From: Crataegus laevigata
Taxonomy: Eukaryota; Streptophyta; Magnoliopsida; Rosales; Rosaceae
Reading direction: 5' to 3'
NCBI GenBank assembly: GCA_963580275.1
Contig: OY756947.1
Location: 10,579,001-10,643,000 of the forward strand
DNA: 64,000 nt
Below are positions 21,099 to 33,688 of the stretch, piece after piece; within the stretch, counting starts at the first letter, position 1; every line of letters begins with the position of its first letter. Under the pieces are notes generated by a model. The model saw nothing but the letters and a program-made list of their open reading frames with translations. It was not told the DNA's origin and searched no databases. The position numbers and the translations under genes were made by a program.

Positions 21099-24000
21099 AG
21101 ATAATCACATGGAACTGTCAGGGTATCGGGGGTGACCTGGCAGTTGACAACCTGTTGGAGTAGAATCGGCTCCACACCCCTGACTTTGTGATCCTACTAC
21201 AAACAAAGAATAGCAGTAGGAACTATGCTTACTTGAGAAGGAGATTAGGTATGGATCATATGTATGCGGTGGAGCCTAGAGGCATTGGTGGAGGATTGTG
21301 TGTGTTTTGGAGAAATGAAACTCAATTCATCATGTTTAAATCTGAGGAATTCATGATCGAAATCAAAATATGGGATATGTTCCTCAACTGCAACTGGAGG
21401 CTATTTGCTATTTATTCCAGCACTGACAGCAACAAAAGAAAGGAACAATGGGCAAACCTATCTAAACGAATCATCCAGGACAAGATAAATGTTTGCTCCT
21501 TAGGGACTTTAACAACATCCTGTCCAATGAAGAAAAAGGAGGAAATCTCAAATATGTCTCTAGCCTACATGATTTCAGAGTCTTTGTTGCGCGGAACGAT
21601 CTCATGGACCTTGGGTACGAAGGATATCCGTTTATGTGGAGAAATAATCGAGGAGCCATGCCGATACAAGAGAGAATCGACCGAGGTTTGGCTACTACGG
21701 GTTGGTTCAATCTATACCATGAGACTCACATTAAACACGTGATTTTTGGAAGGTTCTGATCACGTTTTACTGCTCCGTTCTACGGACAAGGCTTGTGGGT
21801 GGAAGGGGAGAAAATTCTCTTTTGACTCTCGATGGAGCAAACACAAGGAATGTCGTGAGCTAGTAATAATGACTAGGGTGTCAACGGTGCAGGTTCACAT
21901 GCCTTCCATTTTTGCAAAAAAATCAAGATTCTCAGGAAAAGTTTAAAGAGCTGGTACATAGGAAAGGGAAGAAATTCCAAGAAAGTTATAGAGTCGCTGA
22001 AAGTTGAAATTCAGAACGCCTACGCAACCAATGAGTTCGATAATGAGGTGATAAAACAAAAGGAAAAAGAATTGAGGACTGCTCACAAGAAGGAGGAAAT
22101 CTATTGGAAAAATAAATCCAGGATCCAATAGTTGCGCGAGGGAGACAAAAACACCAAATTCTTCCATGCGCACACTGTGAAACGACGAAGAGGCAACCAA
22201 ATCAAAGGGATTGAAGACCCCAATGGGATCTAGCAAGACAATGAAAAAGGGATCTGTGATGTTGCCACTTCCTACTTATCTGATCTTTTCCGGTCCTATA
22301 AGCCCTAGCAGATTGAGGAAATTGGAAATTTTATTGAAGCCCGTGTCCTCCTCAACGACAATGATACCCTAACTGTGCCAATCTCGGTGAAGGAAATTCT
22401 CGCAGCTGTTCATCAAATCCCCCCACACGATTCTCTGGCTGCTTCTACCAAGATCACTGGAATACCATTGGGAAAGATGTCATCAATATTTTTCAAGCCT
22501 TCTGGCATTCCGGTAGGCTGCTTCAAAAGTTAAATCACACTAACCTGGTGCTTATTCCCAAAGTTAAATGCCCGAAAAATATGATGCAATTTAGGCCCAT
22601 TGTTCTCTGCAATGTCATCTACAAAATCCTCGCCAAAGTCATCACCAACTGACTCAAGTCGGTAATGCCGAAGATAATTGGAGAAAACCAATCGGATTTT
22701 GTGGCTGGGAAACAAATATAGGATAACATCCTAGTGGTTCACGAAATTCTACACTCTCTTTCCCACCAACATAAGCAAGAGCAGGCTGGGATAGCCCTAA
22801 AGCTAGACATGGCAAAGGCTTATGATAAGGTGGAATGGGATTTCCTCTACATGATGATGCTAAAATTAGGGTTTGCCCCCTATTCTGCAAGAGAATCAAA
22901 GAATGCATCTCAACGGTATCATTCAGCATTCTTGTCAACGGGCAGCCCAATGGTTATATTCTTCCGCAATGAGGATTGAGACAGGGAGATCCCCTGTCCC
23001 CTTTCTTATTTCTCATCTGTACAGAAGGATTTTCTATGTTGATCCGCAAGAGCCTCGAGCACGGAGCCCTCCATGGATACAGGATATCACCTTCCGGTTG
23101 GCCTATTACCCACCTATTCTTTGCAGATGAGTCTGTGCTTTTTGGGAATGCCACTTTGGAGGAAGCTAAAGCTATTAGAGATGTACTGACCGCATATGCT
23201 AAAGGATCTGGGCAGGTCATTAACTTTTCTAAAAGTTCTATTTTCTTTGGCTCAACAACTCCTAAACGGATTAAAAAGAAGATTGAAGAAACGCTCAGGA
23301 TCCAAAGTAAGGTGGGGTTTGGTCGGTATCTGGAACTTCAAGTCGACTTTGGCCACTCCAAGAAAGCTGTATTTGCGGATATTCAAGATAAGATTGAATT
23401 AAGAATGATGGGTTGGGCAGAACAGTTTTTGTCCCAAAGTGGGAAGGAAATCCTTATAAAGGCAGTGGCCATGGCTTTATTGAATTATGCCATGAGTTGT
23501 TTTAAAATTCCCATTGGGGTTTGCAAAGACGTCTAGAAAGCGATCCGCAATTACTGGTGGAGGAACAATGAGAAGCGTAATGGCATTCATTGGGCTGTTT
23601 GGGATCGTCTCTAGAAGAAGAAAAGGGATGGAAGATTGGGTTTCAAGGACTTACAAAGTTTCAACCTTGCCTTCCTTGGCAAGATTGGAAAGCGTCTGAT
23701 CCAGAATCCTTCCTCCCTTATCTCTACTGTTCTGGAAGAAAAGTACTACCCTGGGAAATCTTTCTTGGAAGCAGGAAGAGGAAGAAGAACCTCTTGGGGT
23801 TAGAAGGGTATTTTTGAGGCTCGTATGGTCCTCAAATCAGGGATGAGATGGCGTGTTTGAGATGGGGCTTGCATCAACATCAGGGATGATCCCTGGGTTC
23901 CCAAGCCTACCATTTTCCTAATGAAACCGAAGGTAAGCCTCGTTGGTACTATGGTTAACGATCTAATTGATCCCATTACAAGGTCATGGAGGAAAGGAAC

Positions 24001-25231
24001 GATAATGAATAGGTTCCACCACGATGATGCAATATCTATTTCATGCATGCCCATTAGTAAAATTGGCGGTGGTGATAGATTAATCTGGCACTACACTAGA
24101 AATGGGGATTACTCCGTGAAATCCGACTATGATGTTGCTACGAATCTCATGGAGAACGGGTCTTTGGGCCGTAAAGGGCGGGGGGCCCCTAGTGACCCCA
24201 AGAAGCTTAATTCTGCTTGGAAAAAGATATGGAAGATGAAAGTTCCAAATAAAATTAAAGTGTTCATTTGGAAGTGTTGCAACAATGCCTTAGCAGTGAG
24301 GCATAACTTACAAAGGCGCCATATGAGAAGTGATAATGTTTGTGGTATTTGTAACACGGGGGACGAAACGGAAACGCATCTTTTTTTTCCGTTGTGAATT
24401 TAGCCATGTTTTTTGGTTTAGTTCTCCGTTCCACCTCAACTCTCTGGAGCTGGTCGCGAATGATTTCATGGAAACTTGGGATAAGTTTTGTCATCAAACT
24501 AAGAACAAGGAACGGGCTGATGATCTTGTTCAAGACTTTGCTTTCGGTCTGTGGCGGCTTTGGAAGTATAAAAGTGATGTTGTTTTCAAAGGGGTTACCT
24601 GCCACCCTTTGGAGGTTCTGGATTTATGGAGGAAAAGCACTTCAGAATACAAGCTTGCACTATCCTCTGAGGATGATAGCGACGATTTGCAGAGCGGGGC
24701 GCCAAGATTAGATCAGCTCCCTCCTTGTCCCATTGGCAAAAGCCCAGTTTCGGTATTATAAAGGTAAACACGGATGCGGCTTGGTGTGACATATCGAGGC
24801 GTGTTGGTGTGGGCTGGGTGGCCAGAGACTTCGCTGGGGTGCTCCATGCTGCTGGGGGATCGGGGCTCGATCACTGTGCTTCTGCCACTGCTGCCGAAGC
24901 TTTTGCTATTCGCTATGCCATGCTTGCATGCATTGACAGAGGCATTAAGAAGATTATTATTGAATCGGATGCCAAGGTTGTGATTCAAATGATCAGGAAG
25001 GAGGAGACTCAAGACTACACTTTTGACTGCATTCTGGATGACATCGAGAGGCTTGCTCGTAGGCTGACGTCAGTTGCGTTCGCTTTCGTTCCAAGACAAA
25101 GTAACCATGCTGCTCACTCGGTGGCCAAGTTTGCTTTTAAACAGGCTCGTGAGTTCTGCTGGGACCATATTGGCCCAGAATTTCTGTTTAATACTCTTGC
25201 TGAGGATGTTAACATCTCTATTCGTCGTTAA
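21095..25231 (+). pseudogene. LINE ORF2: endonuclease, reverse transcriptase, zf-RVT, RNase H
   Basis: It starts at ATG 21095 (MKIITWNCQGIGG), sharing ATGA with the ORF1 stop. The apurinic-type endonuclease shows ITWNCQG, GGLCVFWRN, LRDFNNILSNEEKGG, RIDRGLAT and EGSDHVLLL. RT shows FRPIVLCNVIYKI-like sequence, LKLDMAKAYDKVEWDFLY and RQGDPLSPFLFLICTEGFS, then LFFADESVLF, where the second catalytic Asp of the usual FADDS is Glu. Next are zf-RVT (WKKIWKMKVPNKIKVFIWKC, CGICN) and RNase H (KVNTDAAW, GVGWVARD, AEAFAIRYAM, ESDAKVVIQM, VPRQSNHAAHSVAKF) to the stop at 25229. A TAG near 21161 and many frameshifts break it. Confidence 0.85.
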
Positions 25232-25267
25232 TATATCTCTATCTCTTATCTTTGGGAAAGAAAAAAA

Positions 25268-25286
25268 AAAGATGTGGCGAAGCATG
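25268..25286 (+). repeat. Target-site duplication of the LINE, right copy
   Basis: An exact repeat of 19001-19019, after the A-rich LINE tail. The following TCTTGGACAAGTCACTT resumes the TGD4-like exon. Confidence 0.9.
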
Positions 25287-26870
25287 TCTTGGACAAGTCA
25301 CTTTATTCATTTGGATTATGCACATAGCTTCTTTTGTCTCCGTCATCATCCATAAAGTTGAGCACAGAAGGGATTGGTGAGAAAAAAGAACGCCGCAACA
25401 AATTGATGCTCTTTCACAAGGCACACGTTTGCTTTCCTAGTTTTGACCTTTAATCAAATTGTTTAAACAATCAGAATTCATGTTATCTTTTGTTTGCTGG
25501 GTTCGTGAAGCAAGTTTGAGTGATTTATGGGTGTACGTGGATGATATGTTTACTGATTGCAGTTGTTAGGTTTAATGTTCTTCCTGGGGCTTGTTCATGC
25601 CAGGTTGATCCGTTGTAGTATCGTCATACTGCGATTTTTTATCTTTCATATGACAAATTTCTCATATAAGAATTAAAGTTAAACATATGTAATTCTAGGA
25701 TGTATCTGTATGCCAGATTCAGTCAGCATGTATAATCTTAAAAGTATTATTCCTAATTTCTTAATTGTTGAAAAATAAGGCCTTGTTTGGTCTCTAGGAT
25801 TGGAATGGAATGGATAAACTACTGTATTCATGGTATATTAAAGGTAGAGGTGAATGAGTTTTCATATTGAGGGATTAGAAGGGGAATAAGACATGATGGA
25901 AAATAATCCCTTCTGATCCTTACCATTTTGGCAGATTGGAATGGAAAATAATCCATCTCCTGCCTTCAAGTAACCCAAAATTTGTTCATTTCTTTCGTCA
26001 ATATAGTGGGTTGTCCATTTCAATCCAATCTTAGAGACCAAATGAGGCCAAAATTTTTTCATTTCTTTCTTGAACATACCTTGGATTTAGGTCATATATA
26101 TCACATGCTTCAAACGTCTTAATTTACAAGTTTCTTATGTTTACCACTTTTAAATATAGGTTACATGGCTTGATAACATTGCACATATGCACTGCACCGA
26201 ATATAGATAAAAGTGGAAAGTTTCATGTCTGCAAATTAAGAGCCATGTACTGAAAAAGTTAATGTCTGTACCCTTAACATTGCACATGTGCTGCCTAAGC
26301 TGTTTTAGTGAAAAAGTTCATTTCTGTACCTTTATTTCCTTCATTTATCTTCCTGTTAAAATTATGAGCCATGTATTAAATTTTTAAGATGTTTGCAGTT
26401 TTCTTACCATGATACTACACACTTGAGGCTGCATGGCCTGAACTGTTCGTTGACCATAAAGGAAAATACTGGGATTTGCCTGAGTCAATTTCGTTAGATA
26501 TGTCATCACTTGTTTCCGAATCTGGATTGCGGTACTGCATTGGTGTACATAAAAACATCCAGGCAGTTAATTCCGTAGATGGTGAGGCACATACTTCTCT
26601 ACTGCCTGGATTCTGCGGAAAAGCTGCCTTTTCTTATGAAAAAGGCCAAGATCCTTGGAGGCAAAATGAGACACGAAAAGACATCATGATACAGAAAGAA
26701 AAAGGTTGGTTTTGGCAGCCATCTTATAATGTGCGTCTTAAAGAACCTCATTCTTCAGTATCTGGAATTTTTTGTAATTTTACACGTTACTCATATTTTC
26801 TGTGATAGCTTGTATTATCTCATTACATTTTTGTTGGAAGTTTCATACCAATACTCAGGTGCAATATCGT
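25287..26870 (+). pseudogene. TGD4-like gene fragment, copy A, continuation after the LINE
   Basis: The exon resumes as VLDKSLYSFGLCT and reads SSIKLSTEG, corresponding to the KSLYALGFCSEFLLSPDDT part of TGD4. Intron-like sequence with a MITE follows. Another exon at about 26430-26770 reads AWPELFVDHKGKYWDLPES, then SLDMSSLVSESGLRYCIGVH, SLLPGFCGKAAFSYEKG and PSYNVRLKEPHSSVSGIF. These parallel VWPGLFVDKQGEYWDVP and SSPHVAVSGI of TGD4. Later exons are not found. In-frame stops are present and the piece is cut from its N-terminus by the LINE. Confidence 0.7.
25779..26049. repeat. 271-bp MITE with about 30-bp inverted termini
   Basis: The left end is GGCCTTGTTTGGTCTCTAGG; the right end read inward is GGCCTCATTTGGTCTCTAAG. 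The flanks are TAA left and AAA right, compatible with a decayed trinucleotide duplication of a Tourist/Harbinger-type MITE, but hAT-type is not excluded. TGD4 copy B (about 40525-40745) contains the same MITE lacking its left end, so the insertion predates the duplication. Confidence 0.7.
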
Positions 26871-28596
26871 ATACATGTTTTGGTACCTCTTAGTTTCACT
26901 TGTATTGTATGTGTAGTTTTCTACTTTAATATTAAACCCAATACATGTAATGAGTATGTCACCTCCTTTCATCTGTTCCGTGGCTGTAGATGTGCCTGCA
27001 GTAAAAGAAACATCATAAATAATAGGTAATAAAATATAATTCTAGAGACAAAGGTTCTAACAGAAAGATTCAATATTTTTGTTTTGTGTTTATGAGTCCA
27101 GGTCCGTTCCGGACAGTATGCAATCTCTTAAGGTTTTTACTTTTACCATTTCCTGATGTTTGCACCCGAGAAGACCAGATACGGAATTCTATAATTGTAA
27201 AAATTAATGGGTAGTCAACCTCGTCATTGTTAGTGATATAGTTCCCTTTCATTTGCAAAATGAAATTGTAATGCCATTTCTCACTTTTTCTTCTGGTCAA
27301 TGGTGGCATTACATTTTTGGTGGAAGCTGCACTACCTGGTTTCAGGATGGAACAACCCAGTGGCAGTTGATATGAAGGGAGACGAGGTAAAGGGCTCTCA
27401 TTCTCTCTGCGATTAATTATGGTCTCCACTAGGCGATATCTGAAATAAAAATGCATCCAACCATTTTTCCCTTTCGTTTTCATGACCGAAGGTCAAATGA
27501 AAACGAAATTCTGACTAATGCATGTATGTTTTCAGTATGTAAACTTGGGGATCCGAGTATGGTCCAGGGGAATAGGAACTGCAAGGAGCAATGGCTCACA
27601 CATGGAGCTGCTGTACACACAGCAAAGATGGCTGCAAGAACTCGGATCTACAAAATGAAAGGTAAATCAAATCCCTCCACTGCGTTAAAATTAAGCATGG
27701 TTTAATATTTATGAAAATCATATGGATTTGTGAAATGTTTCTGTCATGCATTCATAGACCTAAAATTTCATCAATGCTCATGTAATTTTCTGTGTGCTTG
27801 CATGCCTCCATGTGACAAATATTGAGCAAAAACTATCCATGATACTGGATCTGTGACATGGCTTTGATGAATGTCCACCTCTGTGTTGCCTGGACAACCC
27901 CCAAATTTGTATGTAAAACAATATTTTAATGAAATATGAGAGTGAGTGAGCGAAAGGGATTTCCAAGCAACACAGGGGTCTTCTCAGCAATCCCCACTGT
28001 AAGTATGACTGAACTCAACCTCAAATTCTTTTCTGCATTCGTGTAGATGATGAATGCAGATAAATGTTGATGAATGGATGACTAATGAATGCATATTTTT
28101 GTATCTTTATTGTTTCGTTTATAGAAGAGTAAGGTTTATGTCCCCTTCTTTGTTATGTATTTTTTTTCTTGTATTACGAGGAGTTAGGACTAGATGTAAT
28201 TTATTTATTGTTATTAATAGAATTCTTCTTGTACCGTTGATGTTTTTTGTAGGGAAAATAAAAACAATAAACTATTATGGAACGCTTCCCATTTTCAACC
28301 GGGTATAAACCTGTCAACATAGAGCAGGAATTCCAACATAGGTTTGAAATTTGATGAATACTTTTCACAACTTTGTTTTTTAATTTTAATTTTTAATTCT
28401 TTCAGAGTATTCGTCCTGTACTGTTTGGCAAAGCTAGATTGTCATTGTTCAAGCATGATCCGATGCAAATAAGTTTGTTTGGCAAGCATTGATCAACTAG
28501 CCATTTGTACTGCATTTTTTTATCTAACAAATACGAAAACGCTTTCACATAACATCAATACTATTACATGCTATACCACATATTAACAGTAAGCTT
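26871..28596. other. Stretch without a recognised gene; one exon-like island
   Basis: Mostly AT-rich non-coding sequence. At 27536-27661 an island with an acceptor TTTTCAG and a donor AAAG/GTAAAT is open in two frames, one reading YVNLGIRVWSRGIGTARS and the other CKLGDPSMVQGNRNCKEQ. I recognise neither. It may be an orphan exon of a lost gene. No promoter, RNA gene or transposon terminus stands out in the rest. Confidence 0.35.
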
Positions 28597-28807
28597 CTAT
28601 TCACATATACGATTTGCTCGAAGTTTGTTTCTGATCCTACGCATATGTGCCACAGCATCGCAGATGTTCAATCTTTCTCTAGGCAACTCCGCTGAGCAAG
28701 CAACACCAATTTCTAAAACAGAGATTAAACTTTCTATGATTAGGACGCAATTCCTTGCCCTGCCCTCATTAGGATGATTGCTCTCTTGAACAAGAACGGG
28801 ATCCAAA

Positions 28808-28812
28808 ACCTC
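28808..28812. repeat. Target-site duplication ACCTC of copia element 2, left
   Basis: ACCTC precedes the LTR at 28813 and is repeated at 33684-33688 after the other LTR. A sixth matching base (T) is possible. Confidence 0.85.
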
Positions 28813-29014
28813 TCTAGAAAAATTATAATGGATGAATTTCTTCTTATATCATAGATAGAACTAGGGTTACAACATTATATAGAGTCGCACACTCATCTGG
28901 ATCCTATACTAAAGCCTATAAACAAGGCAGTCAAACTACAAAACAAGTAAGTAAATAAATGATAAACAATTTACAATATTTACTCAATCAATTCCGTGAT
29001 TCCTTCCTTTAACA
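28813..29014 (-). repeat. 3' LTR of copia element 2
   Basis: A 202-bp repeat, about 97.5 percent identical to 33482-33683. It is preceded on the - strand by the purine tract. Confidence 0.95.
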
Positions 29015-32000
29015 CTCCCCCTCAAGTTGGAGTGTATGTTAATGACACCCAACTTGCTGAGTAGTGTTTCAAACTGTGTTGAACTCAATGGCTTGGTAAA
29101 AATGTCAACTGGTTGATCAGATGTTCGTATGTAAACTGTACGAACCATTCCTCCTTGAATCTTCTCTCTTACCAAATGACAATCAATTTCTATATGTTTT
29201 GTCCGTTCATGAAACACCGGATTCGAAGCAATATACATGGCTGCTTGATTGTCACAAAACAAAGTGACTGGTTGTGGATGATTCACCTTCAAATCCTTTA
29301 AAATATTCTTCAACCACACAACATGTAATGGCCATGGAACGATATTCTGCCTCTGCACTGGAGCGAGATACAGTAGTTTGTTTCTTTGTTTTCCAAGAAA
29401 TCGGTGCTTGACCAAGCTGAATGCAGTAACCAGTTATTGATCTCCTCGTATCTTTGCATCTAGCCCAGTCAGCATCACAAAATGCCCTTAATTGCAATGA
29501 TCCTGTAGAAGGTAGAAAAATATCTTGTCCCGGTGTATTTTTGATATATTTGAGAACTTTGTGTGCTGCTTCAAGATGTGGTTGTCTAGGCTTTTCCATG
29601 AATTGACTTAGCATGTGGACGGCATATGCTAGGTCCGGCCTTGTTATAGTCAAGTAGATTAATCTTCCTACAAGCCTTCTGTATGGTGATGCATCAACTA
29701 GCAGCTTTCCTTCTGTCTGCGTGAGAGAAATGTTTTGCTCTACAGGAAATGTTGAAGGTTTGGCACCTAAAAATCCCGCATCATCTAATATATCCAATGC
29801 ATATTTTCTTTGACACAAGGTTATGCCATGCTTGGATCGCGCAACCTCTATCCCCAAGAAATATTTGAGTTTGCCCAAGTCTTTCAATTTAAACTATTGC
29901 GAGAGAAACTGCTTTGTATCCTCAATTTCTTGCAAATTATTTCCAGCCAGTATTACATCATCAACATAAACTAGCAAACCGATGAAGTTACCTTGACGAG
30001 TTCGGACGAATAGTGAGTAGTCAGACCATGATTGGTGAAACCCGGCGGCTTTGAGAGCATTGGAAAGTTTGAGGAACCATTGCCTCGAAGCTTGTTTTAA
30101 GCCATATAAAGATTTATTTAACTTCCATACTCGAGTCTCCCCGTTTCGTCCGAAACCATGAGGCAAGCGCATGTAGACTTCTTCGTCGAGATCACCATGT
30201 AAAAATGCGTTATTAACGTCGAGTTGATGTAGGTGCCATCCACGGACAGCAGCCACACTAAGGAGGACACGAACAGTTGTCAATTTGGCAACAGGAGCAA
30301 AGGTTTCTCAGTAATCAACACCTTCGATCTGACTGTAGCCCTTCGCAACCAAGCGTGCTTTATATCGCTCAATGGTCCCATCAGGTTTTAGTTTCACCTT
30401 ATAGACCCATTTACAACCGATCGGTCGTTTGTGGTGTGGTAGAGGGACGAGAGACGAAGTGTTGTTGGCCTGCAAAGCCTCAATTTCGTGCTTCATGGCA
30501 GCACACCAGTTTGGATTTTGGACAGCCTAAAAAAAGGTGGTAGGTTCTTGGATGGTGGTGATGTTAGCAATAAAGGCTTTGTGGGTGGAAGATAGACGAT
30601 GGTAAGATAAGAAATGAGAGAGAGGGTGAGAGGTACCTGATGACTGGACCACATTCGTTGAATATGAAGGAGCAGGTCTTGACGGGAGAGAGATCTCGAC
30701 ATGAAAGTCCTATAAAAAGGTGGAAGGCTTGGTAGGGCGTGTGCCGCATCGTGGGGCAGGTGGGATAGCATCCACGGGGCAAATTGGTGACGTGATGCTG
30801 TTGTCCAGAGGGTTAGAGGACGGTGGCAGTGAAGTGGATGGTGAGTCGGTGGAAAGTGAGATATTGCTGGAAGTGGGATGTGAGTCGGTGGAAAGTGGTA
30901 TGTTGGGGTCGGTGGGCGGTGCAAGAGGTATATCAAGTGAAGGATTTAGAATAGGAGGCGTGTCATAAGATAGGGATGGAGGTGGCACATCTATATCAAA
31001 ATGTGACGGTGGAAAAGGTAGGTTGGGCAAGGAACTAGGTGCAGCGGAAACATTTGAGGTGTGGTAGGGAAAGTGGTCTTCAAAAAATGTGACATCCCGT
31101 GACACAAAAACCTTTTGAAATGTGATATCAAACAACTTATAACTTTTTTGTCCATAAGGATAACCAAGAAAAATACAACGACGTGCACGTGGATCAAATT
31201 TTGAAGGTTTTTGTGCATGGGTGGACGCAAAACACAAACAGCCAAAAACACATAGGTGTGTGTAAGTTGGTTCTTTGCGAAACAATTTTTGAAATGGTGT
31301 TTTCCCTTGAAGAAGAGGAGTAGGTGTGCGATTGATGAGATAGGCTGAAGTAAGGATGGCATCCCCCCAAAACCGTTTAGGAAGATTGGCTTGAAACAGT
31401 AGGGACCGAGCAACATTAAGCAAGTGACGATGCTTACGTTCAGCGACACCATTTTGTTGTGGTGTGTTGACGCAACTAGTTTGGTGAAGGATGCCTTTGA
31501 GAGTGTAAAATGTGGTGAGTTTGAACTCGGGACCATTGTCACTTCGAACCATTTTGACCTTAGTGTTGAATTGATTTTCTACCATGTGAATGAACTGAAC
31601 AAGGAGATTTTGGGTGTCCGACTTATGTTTCATCAAGTAAACCCATGTGCATCTAGTGTAATCATCTACAATGGTGAGAAAGTATTTGGCACCTGAAATG
31701 GATGCAACTTGATAACCACCCCAAATATCAACATGAAGTAATTCAAAGCATGACTGAGTAGAGATAGAACTCAATGGAAAAGGTGATCTTGTTTGTTTGG
31801 CCAATGGGCAAATGAAACATTTATTTGAATCACAAGATTTATTGTGCAAAAAGGGAAATAACATGGACACTTTGTGCGATGGATGCCCAAGGCGTTGGTG
31901 CCAAAATGTAGAAGGTAGGGTGGTGACGGTATTGCATATTCCTTTCTTTGGTGGGTCGAGATAATAGAGTCCCTCTCGTTCAATTCCCGTCCCAATCATC

Positions 32001-33415
32001 TTCCCCGAGCGTAGGTCCTGTATGACACAAAATTGTTTTAGGAAAATGGTGATGTATAGGGAATCATAAGCTAACTTGCTAATAGATATCAAATTTAGCT
32101 TAAAAAATGGTACACATAAAACATTATCAAGAACAAGATTAGGGGAGAAAACAACTTGTCCGACATGGGTGACCGTAGCAAGGGATCCGTTGGGTAACTC
32201 GACAGTACGGTGTTCAACAGATTTCAAGGATGTAAGGAAGGTAGGGCTACATACTATGTGGTCTGTGGCTCCACTATCCAAAATCCAAACGGTTTTCTGT
32301 CCATTACGTACAAAAGAGAAGGCTTTACCTAAAAGTTCTTCATGGTTTGAAGAATTACCCACTTGGTTGATGAATGAGGAGGACTTGCTCTTGTTTAACA
32401 ATTGTAGAATCTGCTTACAATCTTCTTGGGAAAAGGGAAAGTTTGGCAGCACGTCACTTTTGTCATTTGTCATGACTTGATTGCCTTTAGACGGACGACC
32501 TTGTTCGACCTCAGCAGCCGCCTTTCTTTTACGACAAAAATCAAAGGTGTGACCCTTCCATCCACAAAATGTGCACTTGAGATGTGCCCGACAATTTTTT
32601 GTGGTGTGATTTGTTTTGTTGCACTTCCCGCATCGAGTCCTATGATCCTCAGACTCGGCTTCCCAATTTCTAGTTTTCACGGCAAACACTGCTGCCTCTG
32701 GTTGGGCAACACCTTTCCCATTAGAGACTTCCAGTTGACGCTCATGATGAAGAGCCAAGGAATAAGCTTTGTTCACCGTGGGCAGTGGCTCGAGTAGGAG
32801 AGTATTGCTTCGAACAGTGGCATACGAGTCATTCAAACCCATGAGAAATTTCATGGTTTTCTGAGTCTCCACGTAACAAGCAATCTCCTTATTTGCTTCA
32901 CAACTGCAAGCAGGGATTGAGCACAAGACATCCCGTTCATCCCAAAGACTTTTGAGTTTGGTGAAATAAGAACTCACAGTCATGGTTCCTTGCACACAAT
33001 CGTGGATTTCATTCTCTAAATGGAAAAGTTGTACGATATTCACATGGGAAAATCTTTCTTGCAAGTCAAGCCACATTTGTCGAGCATCCTTACAATTGAT
33101 AACACTTCCTGAAATTTCCTTTGACATCGATCCCAGCAGCCATGTCTTGACTAAATTGTTGCATCGATTTCATTGTTGCAACTCGCCATGTTTGTCCTCG
33201 CATGGTTTCTTGATTGTGCCATCAACAAGTCCAAGCTTGTTCTTGACCGTTAAGGCCATTGTCATGGACTGAACCCATGTACCATAATTATCTTCCACCA
33301 ACGGTTGTGGTACGAGTACTGCACCAGGCTGGTCCGAATGGTGAAGGTCAAGTGGGTGGTTTGGATTTTCCCACTTTAGATGTGAGGATATATGTGTTTC
33401 TGGTTTGTCACCCAT
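28984..33415 (-). pseudogene. copia element 2 gag-pol polyprotein
   Basis: It starts at 33415 (MGDKPETHIS) with Gag motifs HPLDLHHSDQPGAVLV and NYGTWVQSMTMAL. A TGA at 33170 stops it. The same frame continues from about 33169 through two CCHC knuckles (CGKCNKTNHTTKNC, CTFCGWKGHTFDFC), protease (WILDSGATDHI), the pre-integrase zinc region (FWHQRLGHPSH), integrase (FLTIVDDYTRCTWVYLMKHK, VRSDNGPEF, GVAERKHRHLL), RT (LHQLDVNNAFLHGDL, YGLKQASRQW, LLVYVDDVIL) and RNase H (FCDADWARC, SRSSAEAEYRSM). Further in-frame stops lie at 30710, 30527, 30308 and 29894. One frameshift near 29330 precedes the terminal FCDNQAAMYIA ... VDIFTKPLS. Ale/Ivana-like lineage is possible but not tested. Confidence 0.9.
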
Positions 33416-33481
33416 GGCTGCGTCGACTTGGGTGGCTTTTTGTGTTTTGCTGTGTTTTCACAGATCAACACTTTGGTACCA

Positions 33482-33683
33482 TCTAGAAAAATTATAATGG
33501 ATGAATTTCTTCTTATATCATAGATAGAACTAGGGTTACAACATTATATAGAGTTGCACACTCATCTGGATCCTATACTAAAGCCTATAAACAAGGCAGT
33601 CAAACTACAAAAAAAGTAAGTAAATAACTGATAAACAGTTTACAATATTTACTCAATCAATTCTGTGATTCCTTCCTTTAACA
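33482..33683 (-). repeat. 5' LTR of copia element 2
   Basis: A 202-bp repeat of 28813-29014. Differences fall at the GAGT(C/T)GCAC, AAA(C/A)AAGTAAG, AAATAA(A/C)TG, AACA(A/G)TTTAC and ATTC(C/T)GTG positions. Confidence 0.95.
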
Positions 33684-33688
33684 ACCTC
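33684..33688. repeat. Target-site duplication ACCTC of copia element 2, right
   Basis: Direct repeat of 28808-28812. The receptor-kinase codons continue on the far side. Confidence 0.85.

Larger units (their letters stand above)
19020..25267 (+). mobile_element. L1-type LINE with RNase H, full length but inactive
   Basis: It consists of a 5' UTR (19020-19507), ORF1 with DUF4283 and a CCHC-like knuckle, ORF2 with endonuclease, reverse transcriptase, zf-RVT and RNase H, and a short A-rich tail (25258-25267). It is bounded by a 16-19 bp direct repeat, the mark of target-primed reverse transcription. It is inserted in sense orientation in exon 2 of a TGD4-like pseudogene; the same sequence without the LINE exists at 39868 onward. 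Stops and frameshifts disable both ORFs. Confidence 0.92.
28813..33683 (-). mobile_element. Ty1/copia element 2, complete with two 202-bp LTRs
   Basis: It is inserted in the receptor kinase gene, in the same (-) orientation. The LTRs at 28813-29014 and 33482-33683 are both 202 bp and differ at five positions that I counted. On the - strand they start TGTTAAAGG and end TTTTTCTAGA. A primer-binding-like TGGTACCAAAG follows the 5' LTR (33471-33481) and a purine tract TTGAGGGGGAG precedes the 3' LTR (about 29016-29027). A 5-bp target duplication ACCTC flanks the element. The gag-pol between has five stops and one frameshift. Confidence 0.95.
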
